NCBI GenBank assembly: GCA_905221605.1
Contig: CAJNDS010002099.1
Location: forward strand, 60,001 to 124,000
Source of the DNA: Symbiodinium natans
Lineage: Eukaryota; Sar; Dinophyceae; Suessiales; Symbiodiniaceae
Direction: 5' to 3'
DNA length: 64,000 nucleotides
The notes below the pieces were generated by a model that was not told the origin of the DNA, ran no database searches, and saw only the letters and a program-made list of their open reading frames with translations. Positions 9,499 through 20,077 of the stretch are shown in pieces; the first letter of the stretch is position 1; each line of letters starts with the position of its first letter. The translations under genes and the position numbers were made by a program.

Positions 9499-9960
9499 CT
9501 TTTGGAATTCGCTTCGACTTTTGCAGCCGGTCGTGCTGCGCGTCGGTCGGGGCGATTCTGTTATCGCGGCATATTCGGGGGTTTGCTGCACCGAACTCGT
9601 CGCGTGTTCGCCACTTCTCGAGAAACAAAAAGAGTGCTTGTGAATCCGTGTGTCTTCTTTCTATTTGAATTCATTGATTTCACGATGCCTTGATTTTCTG
9701 CGGATATTGGTGAGATATATTCTGGGCTATATATTCTGCAGATGATCGTAACGGATCGTGACTCCACACGGTTCGTGTTGGGGCCAACACATCTGTTTGG
9801 GGTCTGCCGACACGGAAGGCATCTGGAGGGGAGGTTTTTCCTTCCGTATCATTTTACGCTAGTGCGAAAATTTGGGGGGAAAATTGACTGCTATTTTCAT
9901 GGCATGACATGTTCGCCCGCCGGAGTCGTGTCCTGCTCAGTAGCGGCAGTCACATTTTCT
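9499..9960 (+). repeat. 0.46-kb direct repeat, copy 2
   Basis: Second copy, separated from the first by a 73-bp spacer (9426-9498). Copia-derived sequence begins shortly to its right. No primer-binding site for initiator tRNA follows it, so I do not call it an LTR of that copia relic. Confidence 0.7.
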
Positions 9961-10279
9961 TCTTCCGTTCTCGACAAGGCTCACCGCTGCACTTCGAGGC
10001 GCTTGATGATGCTGGTTTTCTTGCTCAGCTTCGTTGCTGCAAACGGCGTCGGCTCTGATTCAGCTATGAGTCTATGAGTGTGCCTCACAGTGGCCCCCTG
10101 GATGGCTTGGGCATGGGTCCGGATGGCATATATACCGATGCTGAACAAAACCTGCCTATGTCTGGTGGAGGAGCTGGCACCTCTGCTGCGATCAGTGCTC
10201 CTATAACCCGGAGTTTTCTGCTGCAGTGCCTGCGTACGATGCTGGATATTCCGGAAGCCGCCCGGACTGCAGTTACGCA

Positions 10280-10811
10280 AGACGATATTCTAAAGATGCA
10301 CTGAGGCGATCACTCGACTCAGCATGCAAGTTGGAGGTGGCGAAGAAGTTGTGCTTCAAGGCGACTCGGAGCCGGCCATCCAACAGATCCTCAACAGTGT
10401 GGTCGCTTGCAGGGCTCGGTCTTCGTACAAGGACAAAAGTGACACCCCGAGGCTCTCATGCTTCCAATGGTCAAGTGGAGAAAGCAGTCAGCACTGTTCG
10501 CAGAGGGGCTCTTACCCTCAGGGCCCAATTGGAGACCAAGAGTGCTGTACAAGGACACTTGCCCATATTTGCATGGCTCCTTCGTCATGCAGCCTTCGTC
10601 CACAACCGCTTCTTCGTTGGTTCGCGAGGCGGTCCTACCTTCGAAGCCCTACAAGGGCGAAAGTTTCGAGCTCAGATGTTGGCTTTTGGAGAGTCATGTT
10701 CTTCAAACCCACGAAGTACAAGGGCGATCTGCAGTGGAAAAGGGGCATCTGGGTCTGGGTTGGTCTTTCAGAGAAGAACGGTGCCCATGTGCTCTTGACA
10801 CCTGAACAGTA
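10280..10811 (+). pseudogene. Copia integrase, partial and frameshifted
   Basis: Two adjacent frames together give the second half of a DDE integrase. VLQGDSEPAIQQIL supplies the second Asp region (about 10350-10390). After a frameshift near 10410 the sequence continues with SHASNGQVEKAVSTV, whose Glu is the third catalytic position. It ends in a C-terminal part with KYKGDLQWKRGIWVWVGL. The zinc-binding HHCC domain and first catalytic Asp are absent, so it cannot integrate DNA. Confidence 0.7.
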
Positions 10812-10873
10812 GAAAGCAGGTCAGTGGGAGCAAGTCAAAGCGAAAGCGACCGCTCTACACTGGTCGTACGCCG

Positions 10874-11572
10874 TTGCTTCCTGATTCAGCCTCCTTGGAG
10901 GAGCTGGCCAAAGCAGCTGGTAGAGCTGCAGCTGAATCAATAGCTGCAGGCACTCCGAGACCACCCGTGCAGGACGAAGCAGGTTCGGATGAAACATCAA
11001 GCTCCTCAAGCCTGAGTGAAGCCCAAGCCCCATTGAAGTTCCCACAGAAGAGGCGAAAACAAAAGCAGTTCCCACAGAAGAGGCGAAAGCAAAAGCAGTT
11101 CCCACAGCAAAGGCGAAAGCAGAAGCAGTTCTCACAGCAAAGGCGAAAGCAGAAGCAGTTCCCACAGCAAAGGCGAAAGCAGAAGCAGTTCCCACAGCAA
11201 AGGCGAAAGCAGAAGCAGTTCCCACAGCAAAGGCCAGTCCGTGTTCAACGATGGATACAAGTTCCCGACCAGTCCGTGAGGAAGATCAGCCTGCACCATC
11301 AGTCCCACAACAAGGAAAGCGAGCAAGGCGACTTCTTGACAGACCCTCTGGCAGCACGCTTTACCCTCCCGGCTGAGTGGTTCTCAGATGTAGACACAGG
11401 CCTGGAGAAGGAAGTCGAGGATGAGATATATGAGGGTGAAAAACCTCCCGCGTTGCCAGAGGGTGAGTTGGCGGCTTTGGATTTTGAAAGCGATAGAAAG
11501 GAGCTGGATCGGCTGGTGAATATGGGCGTTCTGAGACTGCCGGAAAAAGGGGAGGGACCTTACGCAGTTTGA
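10874..11572 (+). pseudogene. Copia linker region between integrase and RT
   Basis: This open frame of 232 codons joins the integrase end to the RT start. It includes a Ser-rich acidic segment, a run of 10-residue FPQQRRKQKQ repeats (from the DNA repeat at 11039-11233) and a helical acidic part ending ESDRKELDRLVNMGVL, which looks like the start of the copia RT region. Just after the stop, another frame continues with KIVRDWRPTWIRRSRLVAREF (about 11590-11652), the usual RT N-terminal signature, so a frameshift lies near 11560. The linker is poorly conserved in copia elements and the correct frame across the repeat is uncertain. Confidence 0.5.
11039..11233 (+). repeat. 30-bp tandem repeat, six copies plus a partial one
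   Basis: The unit runs TTCCCACAG(C/A)A(A/G)AGGCGAAA then (G/A)CA(G/A)AAGCAG. The first two units differ slightly from the last four, which suggests stepwise expansion. The unit is a multiple of three, so it is open in more than one frame. Confidence 0.9.
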
Positions 11573-12870
11573 GGTCCTCACGACGAAGATCGTCAGAGAC
11601 TGGCGCCCTACTTGGATCCGGCGCAGCCGGCTGGTGGCACGAGAATTTCGTACCTGGTGCCCTTGGAGCCAGGAGCTCCTTGCTCCTGGATGCCCGGCTG
11701 CTTGGAGATGAAAGGTCTGGCAGCATTCCGTTCATCCTGGAGCGGCTCCTTCCTGGGCAGCGAATTGCAGCTTCCGAATGGTTTCAGTTCATGAAAAGCA
11801 TGCTGGGGGAGGCGGGGATGAGCGGATTCATCAAGGAACCAACCCTCTTTAGAAGCGACAAGGTTGAGGAGGAGAAGGTGGCGTCCACCGCTGAAGGACG
11901 GAAAGAGCTGGTTGAAGCTTGGAGCAGAAGAGTGGTGGTGCAAGTGTCTGAGCCAATGCGGAATGTTGGCGATGAGCTTGAGTTCCTCAAGAGGAAGTGC
12001 ATCAAGACCGACGAAGGGGTTGCAATGTTGAGCGGGGCAAAGCATCTGGATGGGCTGATAGAGGCTGTGGGAAGTGTGCCAAGGGACACTCCGGCAGATC
12101 AATCCTTCTCAGAGATAGACAAGAGCCCTTCCTTGAGCCCGAGCAAAGCAAAGATCTCCAGGGAATGCGTGGGAAGGCTTCTCTACCTGAGCCACACCCG
12201 GAGTGACATCCAATTTGCAGTATGTGTCTTGGCGAGCAAGATGTCGTGCCCCTCAGTGATGTCCTACAAGTGGCTTCAGCGAGTCGTGGGCTACCTTGTC
12301 CGAACACCCAACATCGGGTTCCTAATCCGAAGCCCGAAGGCTCATGCTTGCCTGGGATTTCCCGGGGATGGTAGCCTGGAGGAAGGCGGCAAGTTGGTGC
12401 TCGAGTCAGTGACAGATGATTGGGCTGGATGCAAGGCCTCAAGAAGGAGCAAAAGTTCAGTTCACCTTTATTGTGCTGGTGGGCTCTTGGCGAGCTATGT
12501 CAGGAGCCAAAGATCGATAGCTCCTTCCAGTAGCGAGTCGGAGTATATCGCTATGGTCAGTGGGGCTACCGAGCTTGTCTATTTGAAGGAGTACCTTGTG
12601 TATCTCAGCCGGGGCCAATCATGAGGAGCGACAGCGCGGCAGCACGAGGCATCAGCCAAAGGATGGGATGTGGGCGAGTGAGACACTTGGACTGTGCCCT
12701 GATGTGGGTTCAGAATGCCACAAAGGAGAAGGCCTTGAAAGCAGGGCCAATAGCTGGAGTTCGAAATCCAGCTGACATCGGCGCAAAAGCTCTAAGTGGC
12801 CTTCGCCTTCGTGAGCTTCTCGGACGAGCCGGAGCCATCACCGAGGACCTTGACATGTATGGAGCTGAGG
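11569..12870 (+). pseudogene. Copia reverse transcriptase (C-terminal part) and RNase H, RT catalytic box missing
   Basis: The frame picks up RT at ERLLPGQRIAASEWFQFM and passes through GFIKEPTLFR. It then jumps to DELEFLKRKC without the YVDD block normally between them. RNase H follows: TDDWAGCKASRRSKS, YCAGGLLASYVRSQ and SSSESEYIAMVSGATE. It stops at 12624, and the next frame (12621-13154) supplies the end of RNase H, with MRSDSAAARG (the SDS...A motif), HLDCALMWVQ and PADIGAKAL. At least one frameshift and the missing catalytic aspartates make it inactive. Confidence 0.8.
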
Positions 12871-13075
12871 CGGTTACAGATGCAGAACATCGTGCGAGCT
12901 TGAGGCAGATCACTGCAAGTGGAGCAGTTGCACCGCGCCAGCTGAAGAAGATTTTGCCAGTACTGCTTGTGCTGGCCCAGGTTCTTGGGTCAGATGGAGT
13001 CGACATCAGCGAGGGCTTGAGCCTTGCTATGGGGTTGAGCCTGGTAGAAGAAGCTGCAGTTTCCTCGATTTCGTC

Positions 13076-13537
13076 ATGCGTTACAACTGTTTTGGTTCTC
13101 TGCTTTTGGATTGGTGCAGCATGGATTTGTTTGCATCTTTCCCAACTTCGATGAGCAGCAAGTCAAGAGCCAAAGAAACTGCAGAAGTGGGCTGCCAGGC
13201 AGATCGAGGAATGAGCCCAAGCGAGATGAAGTTAGCCGATGAGTACATGGAAAGATGCGAGTACTTGACACGAGCAGTACGGGAAGAGCGTCGCGTTGTG
13301 GAGCAGTGCGAGCAGGCTCTTCGTGATGTAAGGTCAGAAAACAGGAATCTCCAAGGCGAGATTAACAGGGTGAGGGCTGAGAATGCCAGAGTGCTAGGAA
13401 GAGCGTTCTACCCTGAATCTGTACAGATCACGAGACGAGGAACATCCTATCATGTTGAAGGATGCCCCTCCCTTGAGCATTCTACTGGTGTTATGACCTA
13501 TCACCGTTGCAGCCATTGCATTCGACAAGGGAGGTGA
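13076..13537 (+). CDS. C-terminal frame of the copia element, coiled-coil with Cys motif
   Basis: A 153-codon frame follows RNase H directly. It has a short hydrophobic start, then a heptad-like charged helix (EYMERCEYLTRAVREERRVV and on to about residue 113). It ends with TRRGTSYHVEGCPSLE ... YHRCSHCIRQGR, a small Cys/His motif. A tail of this sort after RNase H seems common in dinoflagellate copia elements (from memory). It is more likely the end of the copia polyprotein than a separate gene; its function is unknown. Confidence 0.4.
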   Translation: MRYNCFGSLLLDWCSMDLFASFPTSMSSKSRAKETAEVGCQADRGMSPSEMKLADEYMERCEYLTRAVREERRVVEQCEQALRDVRSENRNLQGEINRVRAENARVLGRAFYPESVQITRRGTSYHVEGCPSLEHSTGVMTYHRCSHCIRQGR

Positions 13538-13540
13538 GAG

Positions 13541-14708
13541 CAGACGAGTAGCCATGCAGAATGCAGGGCAACTCGAGGCGGGGTGTAAGAACAGTTTGCA
13601 CCCTGTTGAGCTTGACAATCATGTCCGACTGAAGCCTCGAATGTTCAGAGAAAATTCTTGCATCCTTAGTCCGTATGGACAGCGCTCCTTTAATGAGGAC
13701 AGTCTCCGCTTCCTCTTTCCTCAATAGCAACTTTTAGAGCTGCAGCCGGTAACGCGTCTGTTTCACGCCATTTGGAGTCGGTCGCGATGGACACTTAAAG
13801 TGCCTCGCGCAGTTGAAAAAATCTTTTGGACTTGCTACAATTTGACACGTGTAGCCTTCTTGGCCTTCCGTTCTTAGTTTCACACTCGAAGCCCCGCCCA
13901 ACAGAACAGCCGTAGGAGGTTTTGTATACGGCTGCTCAAACGAGTTGCTGCTGGAGGTTGAGTGGGGTACTGATGGGGGTACTGGGGAAACATGTTCGTT
14001 TCCGACAGCAGACAGCTCTTTGCAACGTACTCGCGTGCACTGTACGCACAGTGTGGTTATAAACACAGTTTCTTGCAACCGGAAAGATGCATGCTGAGTG
14101 CAAACTCTGTGTGGAATTGAACGGTCTCCTGGAAAAGAAAATTGGGAATCTTGCGGGGCAACGGCAAAAGCTCAGCAAACGGAGCAGTAAGCCCGGTAGT
14201 GATATAAAGTTGTGTGGACAAGTCGAAGCAACGCAACATTATTGTTTCACCAGCGGATACTGTTGTCAATGTCCGAGCAGATTCACATGACTATCATATG
14301 GCGTATTTTGTTTGAAGCATGTTGATGCATTTTGTTGGACACATGGTTTTGTCACCTTTAATGCCAGACTGCTGCCACGCTGAATTTGGATGGAATTTTG
14401 CATGATATCCTCGGCATGGTTCGCATATGGAAAGCATACTTTGTAGCTTCGGAGTTTGGCCGATTGTGCGCACAGTGCCGTGAGCTCCTTAGTTGCATTT
14501 AGTTTTATGTGGGCTTCAAACGCTGCGCCTGCACCATCCGCTCCAGGCAGCGCGATGAGGCATTCTGCAGTGGGATGTCATGCTTTCGGCATGTTTTCAC
14601 CAATTGGTGGCATTGGCGTCAACGTATTTCAGCCGTTTAGGCTTGAAAACGCCACTGTTTGAATGACAAGCTTGATGCGAGCATGTTAATGAATCTAGAT
14701 GGGTTCCG
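13541..14708. other. No recognised gene
   Basis: Mixed-composition DNA with only short frames on both strands. I looked for a 3' LTR of the copia relic and for homology to its neighbours and saw none. Confidence 0.5.
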
Positions 14709-14901
14709 CATCATAATCATAGTCATGGTCATAGTCATAGTCGTAGTCATGGTCATAGTCATCGTCATCGTCATCGTCATAGCCATAGCCACAGCCATAG
14801 CCATAGTCATAGTCATAGTCACAGTCATAGTCATAGTCATGGTCGTGGTCATAGTCATAGTCATAGTCATAGTCATAGTCATAGTCATAGTCACAGTCAT
14901 T
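14709..14901. repeat. Hexanucleotide microsatellite (GTCATA)n
   Basis: About 190 bp of GTCATA and close variants (GTCATC, GTCATG, GTCGTA). All frames stay open, so spurious repetitive ORFs arise on both strands. Confidence 0.95.
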
Positions 14902-14944
14902 TTGCAGTGTTGGATTGGGCGCTGAGCACACCCGTGTCGATACA

Positions 14945-17900
14945 TTCTCCAGCGTTGATCATGTCTCTATTGCCTGCCTTGTTTTTCGCCTGTTCCATTT
15001 GGAGTTGCCGAAGTGCAAATTCTTGAAGCTTGGCAGAAAATGGCCTTACATTGCCATACCGTTCCCACAAACAAGCATGAGAGGATGTTTGTGAATTGCG
15101 AACTTTGCATTCTGTGCTCGCATTGCAAGGCTGGTCAGGAGAGTACAGTTTTGCTCGGTGTTGTTTGGTGGAAAATGCAGAGGCAAGGCTTTCTCAAAGG
15201 ACGTTCATCGCTATCTATTGCTTGTTTGGACACTGACACGGAGCATTCCCTACGCAGTGCTGGGGTGGCACATTCACCTACGAAAGCTGCTGCTTGCAAG
15301 AGTCGTTGTTATCCGATGCAGATGCTCCTTGCCTCGCGCAATCACTCACAGTCAGCATGTCATGGCTCCTTCCAGCGCAAAGCATGCTTTCAATGGTGAT
15401 AAGGCTCGACATATCGAAAAGCTAGCCGACAACGATGCTGAGCTGAGAAGAGCTGCGTCGTCATGTCTCCTAGGACTCCTACATGTGTTTCCCACAGCAG
15501 CGGTATAAGGATCTGGATTGTGGCTGTGCAGTGCCTGATCTGGGGCCACCTGCATTTCAGGGCGGCTCGTTCACGTGGTGCAGCTTGGCCTGTCATGGTT
15601 GACAGCTTGTGTGGTGCTTCTGTGCTGTTTTTTGCGCTGCTTGTGTGCTGCTTGTTTGTTTCCGATGCGGGCTGCAAAGCGCCCCTCCCCCCTGTTTAAC
15701 ATCTTCCTGAAAGTTTGACATGGTATCGCTACCCGACCCCGCTCGGCCAGGGGCCCGCACAGTGGCGCCTGCACAGTGGCGCGGTGTTTGTGGGTGGGAG
15801 GGGGGGGGGTTGTGGGCCGCGGGTGCCTGTGGCTGAGCTGATGCAAGGTCAGCTCCCGCACGCAGGGCGCGCAAGAAGGCGTGTTGGGGGGATGAGAGGT
15901 GGGGTACCTGTTTTCTGCTGCCCGGACACCTACGGCCCGAGGCTTCGGCGGATTTTGGTTGCATTCTGGCAGATTTTGGTTGCATTCTTTAGAGAGAGAT
16001 AGGTTATGTGAAGCTTGTTCAATATGCAAAACAGCCAGGCGAGTTTGATTGTGCAAGTTACGCACTTATACTGGCAGGCAAATTTCGTCAAGCAGTAATG
16101 TTGAATCAGGTGGGCTTGCAGCAGCGTTTGCTTGCAGCATTGTGATGTGCTTCTTTTGGTGTCATCCTCCTTTGTTGCAGGACCTACGTCCGTTCTACAT
16201 GCCCTTTTTGCAACTTTCGGTGGCGATGCTCGGTGCTTGCCCGCTGGGGGCGCTCTCCATGATGCTGCTGGATGCATCACTGAAGATGTCGAATTCCAAG
16301 GACAGCCGGATTGCACGTGTATGCCAAGAATGCACAAGAGAAAAACAAAATGCAACAGAACCGGCCGAGCTGACTTTGCCCTGCAGGTGCCACCTGACTT
16401 GCACAAGTTGCCGAGCTTCCTGAGGAAAGAGGGTTTTTACAAGGAGGGTTGAAGAAGAGACGTGTTCTAAACAAATTGAACAAATGGAAGCCGGGAAGCC
16501 AAGCCTGCTCGGCCAAACTCGGCCCCAACATGAAGGAACCTCACATCACAAGCATCGCAGATCATGGCAGATCAGGCATCCTTGGACATCTTAAGTTGGA
16601 CAAAAGTACCGGAAGTCTGCTGGGATCGTTCGTTATTGTGTTGCAAATGCCAGCTTGTTGCATTCTTACTGGAACAGCTCTCCGCACGGCCGCAAAGTCG
16701 GACTTGTGCAAATTCATGGATATTTAGCAGCAGTGCATTCCGCAAGCTCCGCCGGCTTGTGCCTGCTTTGCTGGCAGCACTGCACGTATCATTTCAAAGG
16801 AGACGTTCTCTGGTGTCGGATATGAGTGAACACATGTGTTGAGGCGCACATCCCTTGAAACCACCCATCAATGACTGCGTGAAACAATGAAACAATGATA
16901 ACAAGCACAATTGTACTGTTGCAAGATCACAGTCTTTCAGTGCCTTTTGCGACATCCTGGTCATGCATTGTGTTGTGTTATTTGCCATGTTGCGCTCCTT
17001 GCTTCCCGCGAGGGCACAGGAGATGATGCAGCTACTTCTGCGGGTTGAGTCAGTGTCCCTTCTTGGCGTTGCAACTTCTGGATGGATGATCTTCAACCAG
17101 GCTCCATGGGAATGTTGCATCACATAGTCGTGCGGCGTGAGTTTGTGAAGTCAGTCCTGTCGCATTGGTATGCAGATGAGCAACCTCCGTGGAGCTGTGC
17201 AACGGCGCTTGGGTGGCACTTGGGGCAACGCCGAATGTCTACGGGTACCAGCTGCTCAGACCCACGCTGCAAGGAGAACATACAGCAAGACATCGATCGC
17301 GGATCTTTGTGCAACTTTGTGCTGGCTCGCGGTTTCTGTTTCTGCAGGATCTATCAGATCGTCGCAGATGCTGTGAATTTCGTCCCGATAGGAGTGGTTT
17401 TGGTGCGTTAGTGTATGGCACATGTCCAGCCCGGAGTGCAAGCACTGATGCTGCTTCCTTGTTTCAGCCCTTCCGTTCTGAATGACCTTGCCTCCGCAGG
17501 CATCACCAGCCTCTTGCAGGCTTTGCTGGATGAAAGCACAGCCATCAATTGCAGTCTGGCCCGTGCTGGTCTGTTCTTGACGCTCGGTCTGAACGAGAAC
17601 CCCCGACTAGACTGTTGCTGCCAGAGCTGGCTGGATTTAGTGAATTTAGTGCCCCCCACTGTGATGCCTTGAGGCTCGCGGCACAGTCCATGCTGCAGCA
17701 GACATTTCTTCCAGAAGAAGCAGCCCTCGCACAAGTGCCAGGCATAAATTGACCTGAGAGTTCGGCCGGTAGGATAGCACCCGTACCACGAGAAGTTGAC
17801 AGCATCAGGCAGGCAAAGCTTCTCATGGGTCAGAAACAATGTCAGAAACGCTGTCGTGCGGGGGATGTTTGTGGAGTGGAGGGGCACCACCTGGGCCTGG

Positions 17901-20070
17901 AATGGAAGCCCGGAGCTTGCTGCGAGTCGGCGAGGCCAGCATCCGACACTTGGCTTTGGCTCCAGGGACCCGACATGTGTTCGCACTGCATTCGAGTGCA
18001 CGCATGCAGATGTGCGCGCAGCAGCTAGAGGGCTAGAGTTGTAACATTCCTCAGGCCAGGCAATGGATTCCGAGGGCAAGGCATCTGGTCTCGGTGCACT
18101 GGGCCTGTTGATGGCCTCGCCTTGGCCATTTACCGAAGTGCTGGATCTGCTCAGCTATCCTGGGCGCCTTGTGCTGCCAGTCAGCTTCTGAGGAACTTCC
18201 GTTCCTCCCCGAATTCGGAGCTCTGGAAAGATGCTGCTCAGGTCGCGAATGCAATGCAAACTATATTGGAGTTGCCAAAGGTGCCAGCTGTTCTGGGTCC
18301 TGCTGCGTGGCAACGTCAATCCTTTGCTTCATTTGCAGGAACACCCGCTGCTGGAGCGAGCAATGACGACAGCAAGCGGCCACAGTGGGAGCGATTCTGA
18401 AGCCAGAAGTTGCTCGAGCTTGCAGAGTGATCGACAGCAGCCGCAACAGTTTCACGTTCGGGGTCATTTGAGAGCTAGTTTGAGGGCTCATCAGAGGACT
18501 TAGAGGGCATATGAACCTTGGAAGTGTCCGTGCCACGTCCGTGTTTTTGTTTTGGCCCCAATTGTAGAATGCCTGTCATCGTTTTCCTGTAGGTCTGCTG
18601 CATACAATGCTGTATCGAATGTTGTACTGAATGCAGGCCTGTGTGTTGGCAAATCTCCTCCCAATGTTGGAGCTTGCCACGACGATCAGTCACGAGCAGT
18701 CAGCAACCACGAGCTCATCATCGTCAGAATGCGAAAATGCGCAGATGCCGCGTTGGAAACAACAAATTGTGATTGAGAAATCGAACGAGGTTTCTGATAT
18801 CAAAAGATTCGGCCCTAAGCTTTGGTTTTCGCTCCAATTCACGGACTGTCAGGCAGCATTGCTTGAGTCAATTCCAAAACCCAAACCTGCAAGTGTCCCA
18901 GGCGGCCCCCTTGTGTTGCAGGTTCGCAAACCGCAAATCTCCAGCACGTTGTTGCATTGCACTGCAATCTGGAAGATGCAGATGGCGCATATTCTCCCCC
19001 GATGACTGATAGATGCGGGGAAGTTCTATTTTGGACGTTGCAGGTACATTGGTACATGTAGCAGTGTAGGACCGGTGGTGCAGGAAGTGGTGTGATGTGA
19101 AGCACAAAACGAGCCTACGGGCGGCCTTGAAAAGCTTTCAGTTTTGAGAGAGTTGCGCGAATCTCGAGGAAACGCTTTTTTGGAAGCGCTATTGCATGCT
19201 ATTGCCAAGGTTGGGAAAGGTTTTAATCACCTGCACCACTGGCTTGGAAGGCCTGGAGAACACACTGACCCAGCGAGCACAACGCCGTAGCAGGACTCGC
19301 GGGGTGTAGCGAGTGGGGACGCGGGGGGGTGGGGGGGGGGGTGCGCTTGGAAATGGCAACGCTGTAAGGGGTGGTTTCAGCCTCGCCAAGCGCAGATGCT
19401 CCTGTATTAGGATTACCTCCAGCTCGCCTACGCCGAAGAGCACACAGTTGTAGGATTTCTGTTGGCTTTGCTCAGACTTCAACTCCTTGTCAGCCAAAAC
19501 AAGCGTTGTCGGGCTCCCAAAGCCCATCACCCAGTTCTTCTCAAGTTATGGTTTGGCAGGAAGCCCGTTGTCAGGGCCTGACAGAAAGAAACATGGTTTT
19601 CAGCTGTTTAAGCTTGAGAGCTGTCCAGGAAGCACATCGTTGTACAGCAATTTTTCCGCACGTTGCAGTTTGGCCCTATGAATACTTGTCACATCAAGTG
19701 ATACATCTCAATCAGCCATCCCACAGATCCATTGCTATTGCAAGTGGGGCAAAGCTCCGACCCTGAGCACCCCCCACACTCTATCTTAACAGCTCCATAA
19801 GATCTTACCAAGTGTCTTCTAAGGTTTCAGAGAACATTTCCTTGTTTTGCAACATCTTGCTGGTGTTCAGGAAAGAAGCGAGCCTCGCAAACCTTGCATG
19901 GAAACCTTACATCTCGGATGTTCAACTCATTGCCGTTCGCTGGCTAACTTTTTTGATGTCCCCTATCCCTGACACTCTGTAGATATCTGTAGCATCTTTG
20001 GCGAGCAAGCTTCACTCCAGAGTTGCAGTGCATCTCACAGTAAAAAACCATCTGCTTCAAATCGTTTCGC
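14945..20070. other. Intron or intergenic DNA with scattered exon-like stretches
   Basis: No product is recognised. Plus-strand stretches that read like coding sequence next to AG acceptors lie near 15360-15500 (HAFNGDKARHIEKLADND), 17460-17610 (NDLASAGITSLLQALLD), 18210-18370 (SELWKDAAQVANAMQTILEL) and 18650-18960 (LLPMLELATTISHEQS). They may belong to one interrupted gene, but splice sites could not be chained. A G-run interrupted by T is at 19324-19341. Confidence 0.3.
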
Positions 20071-20077
20071 GAAGGGT

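Larger units (their letters stand above)
9961..13540 (+). mobile_element. Degenerate Ty1/copia retrotransposon
   Basis: Plus-strand integrase, RT, RNase H and a short C-terminal reading frame occur in copia order (integrase before RT). The coding sequence is broken by several frameshifts and lacks the gag zinc knuckle, the N-terminal integrase and the RT catalytic box. No 3' LTR copy was seen after 13540. This is a dead, old copy. Confidence 0.8.

Noticed and set aside
9499-9960. 5' LTR of the copia relic that follows
   Set aside because: There is no primer-binding site after it, no TG...CA ends, and no copy near the 3' end of the relic.
14637-14945. Open frames reading YDYDYD or VIVIVM through the microsatellite
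   Set aside because: A hexanucleotide repeat is open in all frames; there is no gene around it.
17408-18079. 223-codon minus-strand frame
   Set aside because: No domain is visible and plus-strand exon-like stretches with acceptors cover the same bases; probably a shadow.
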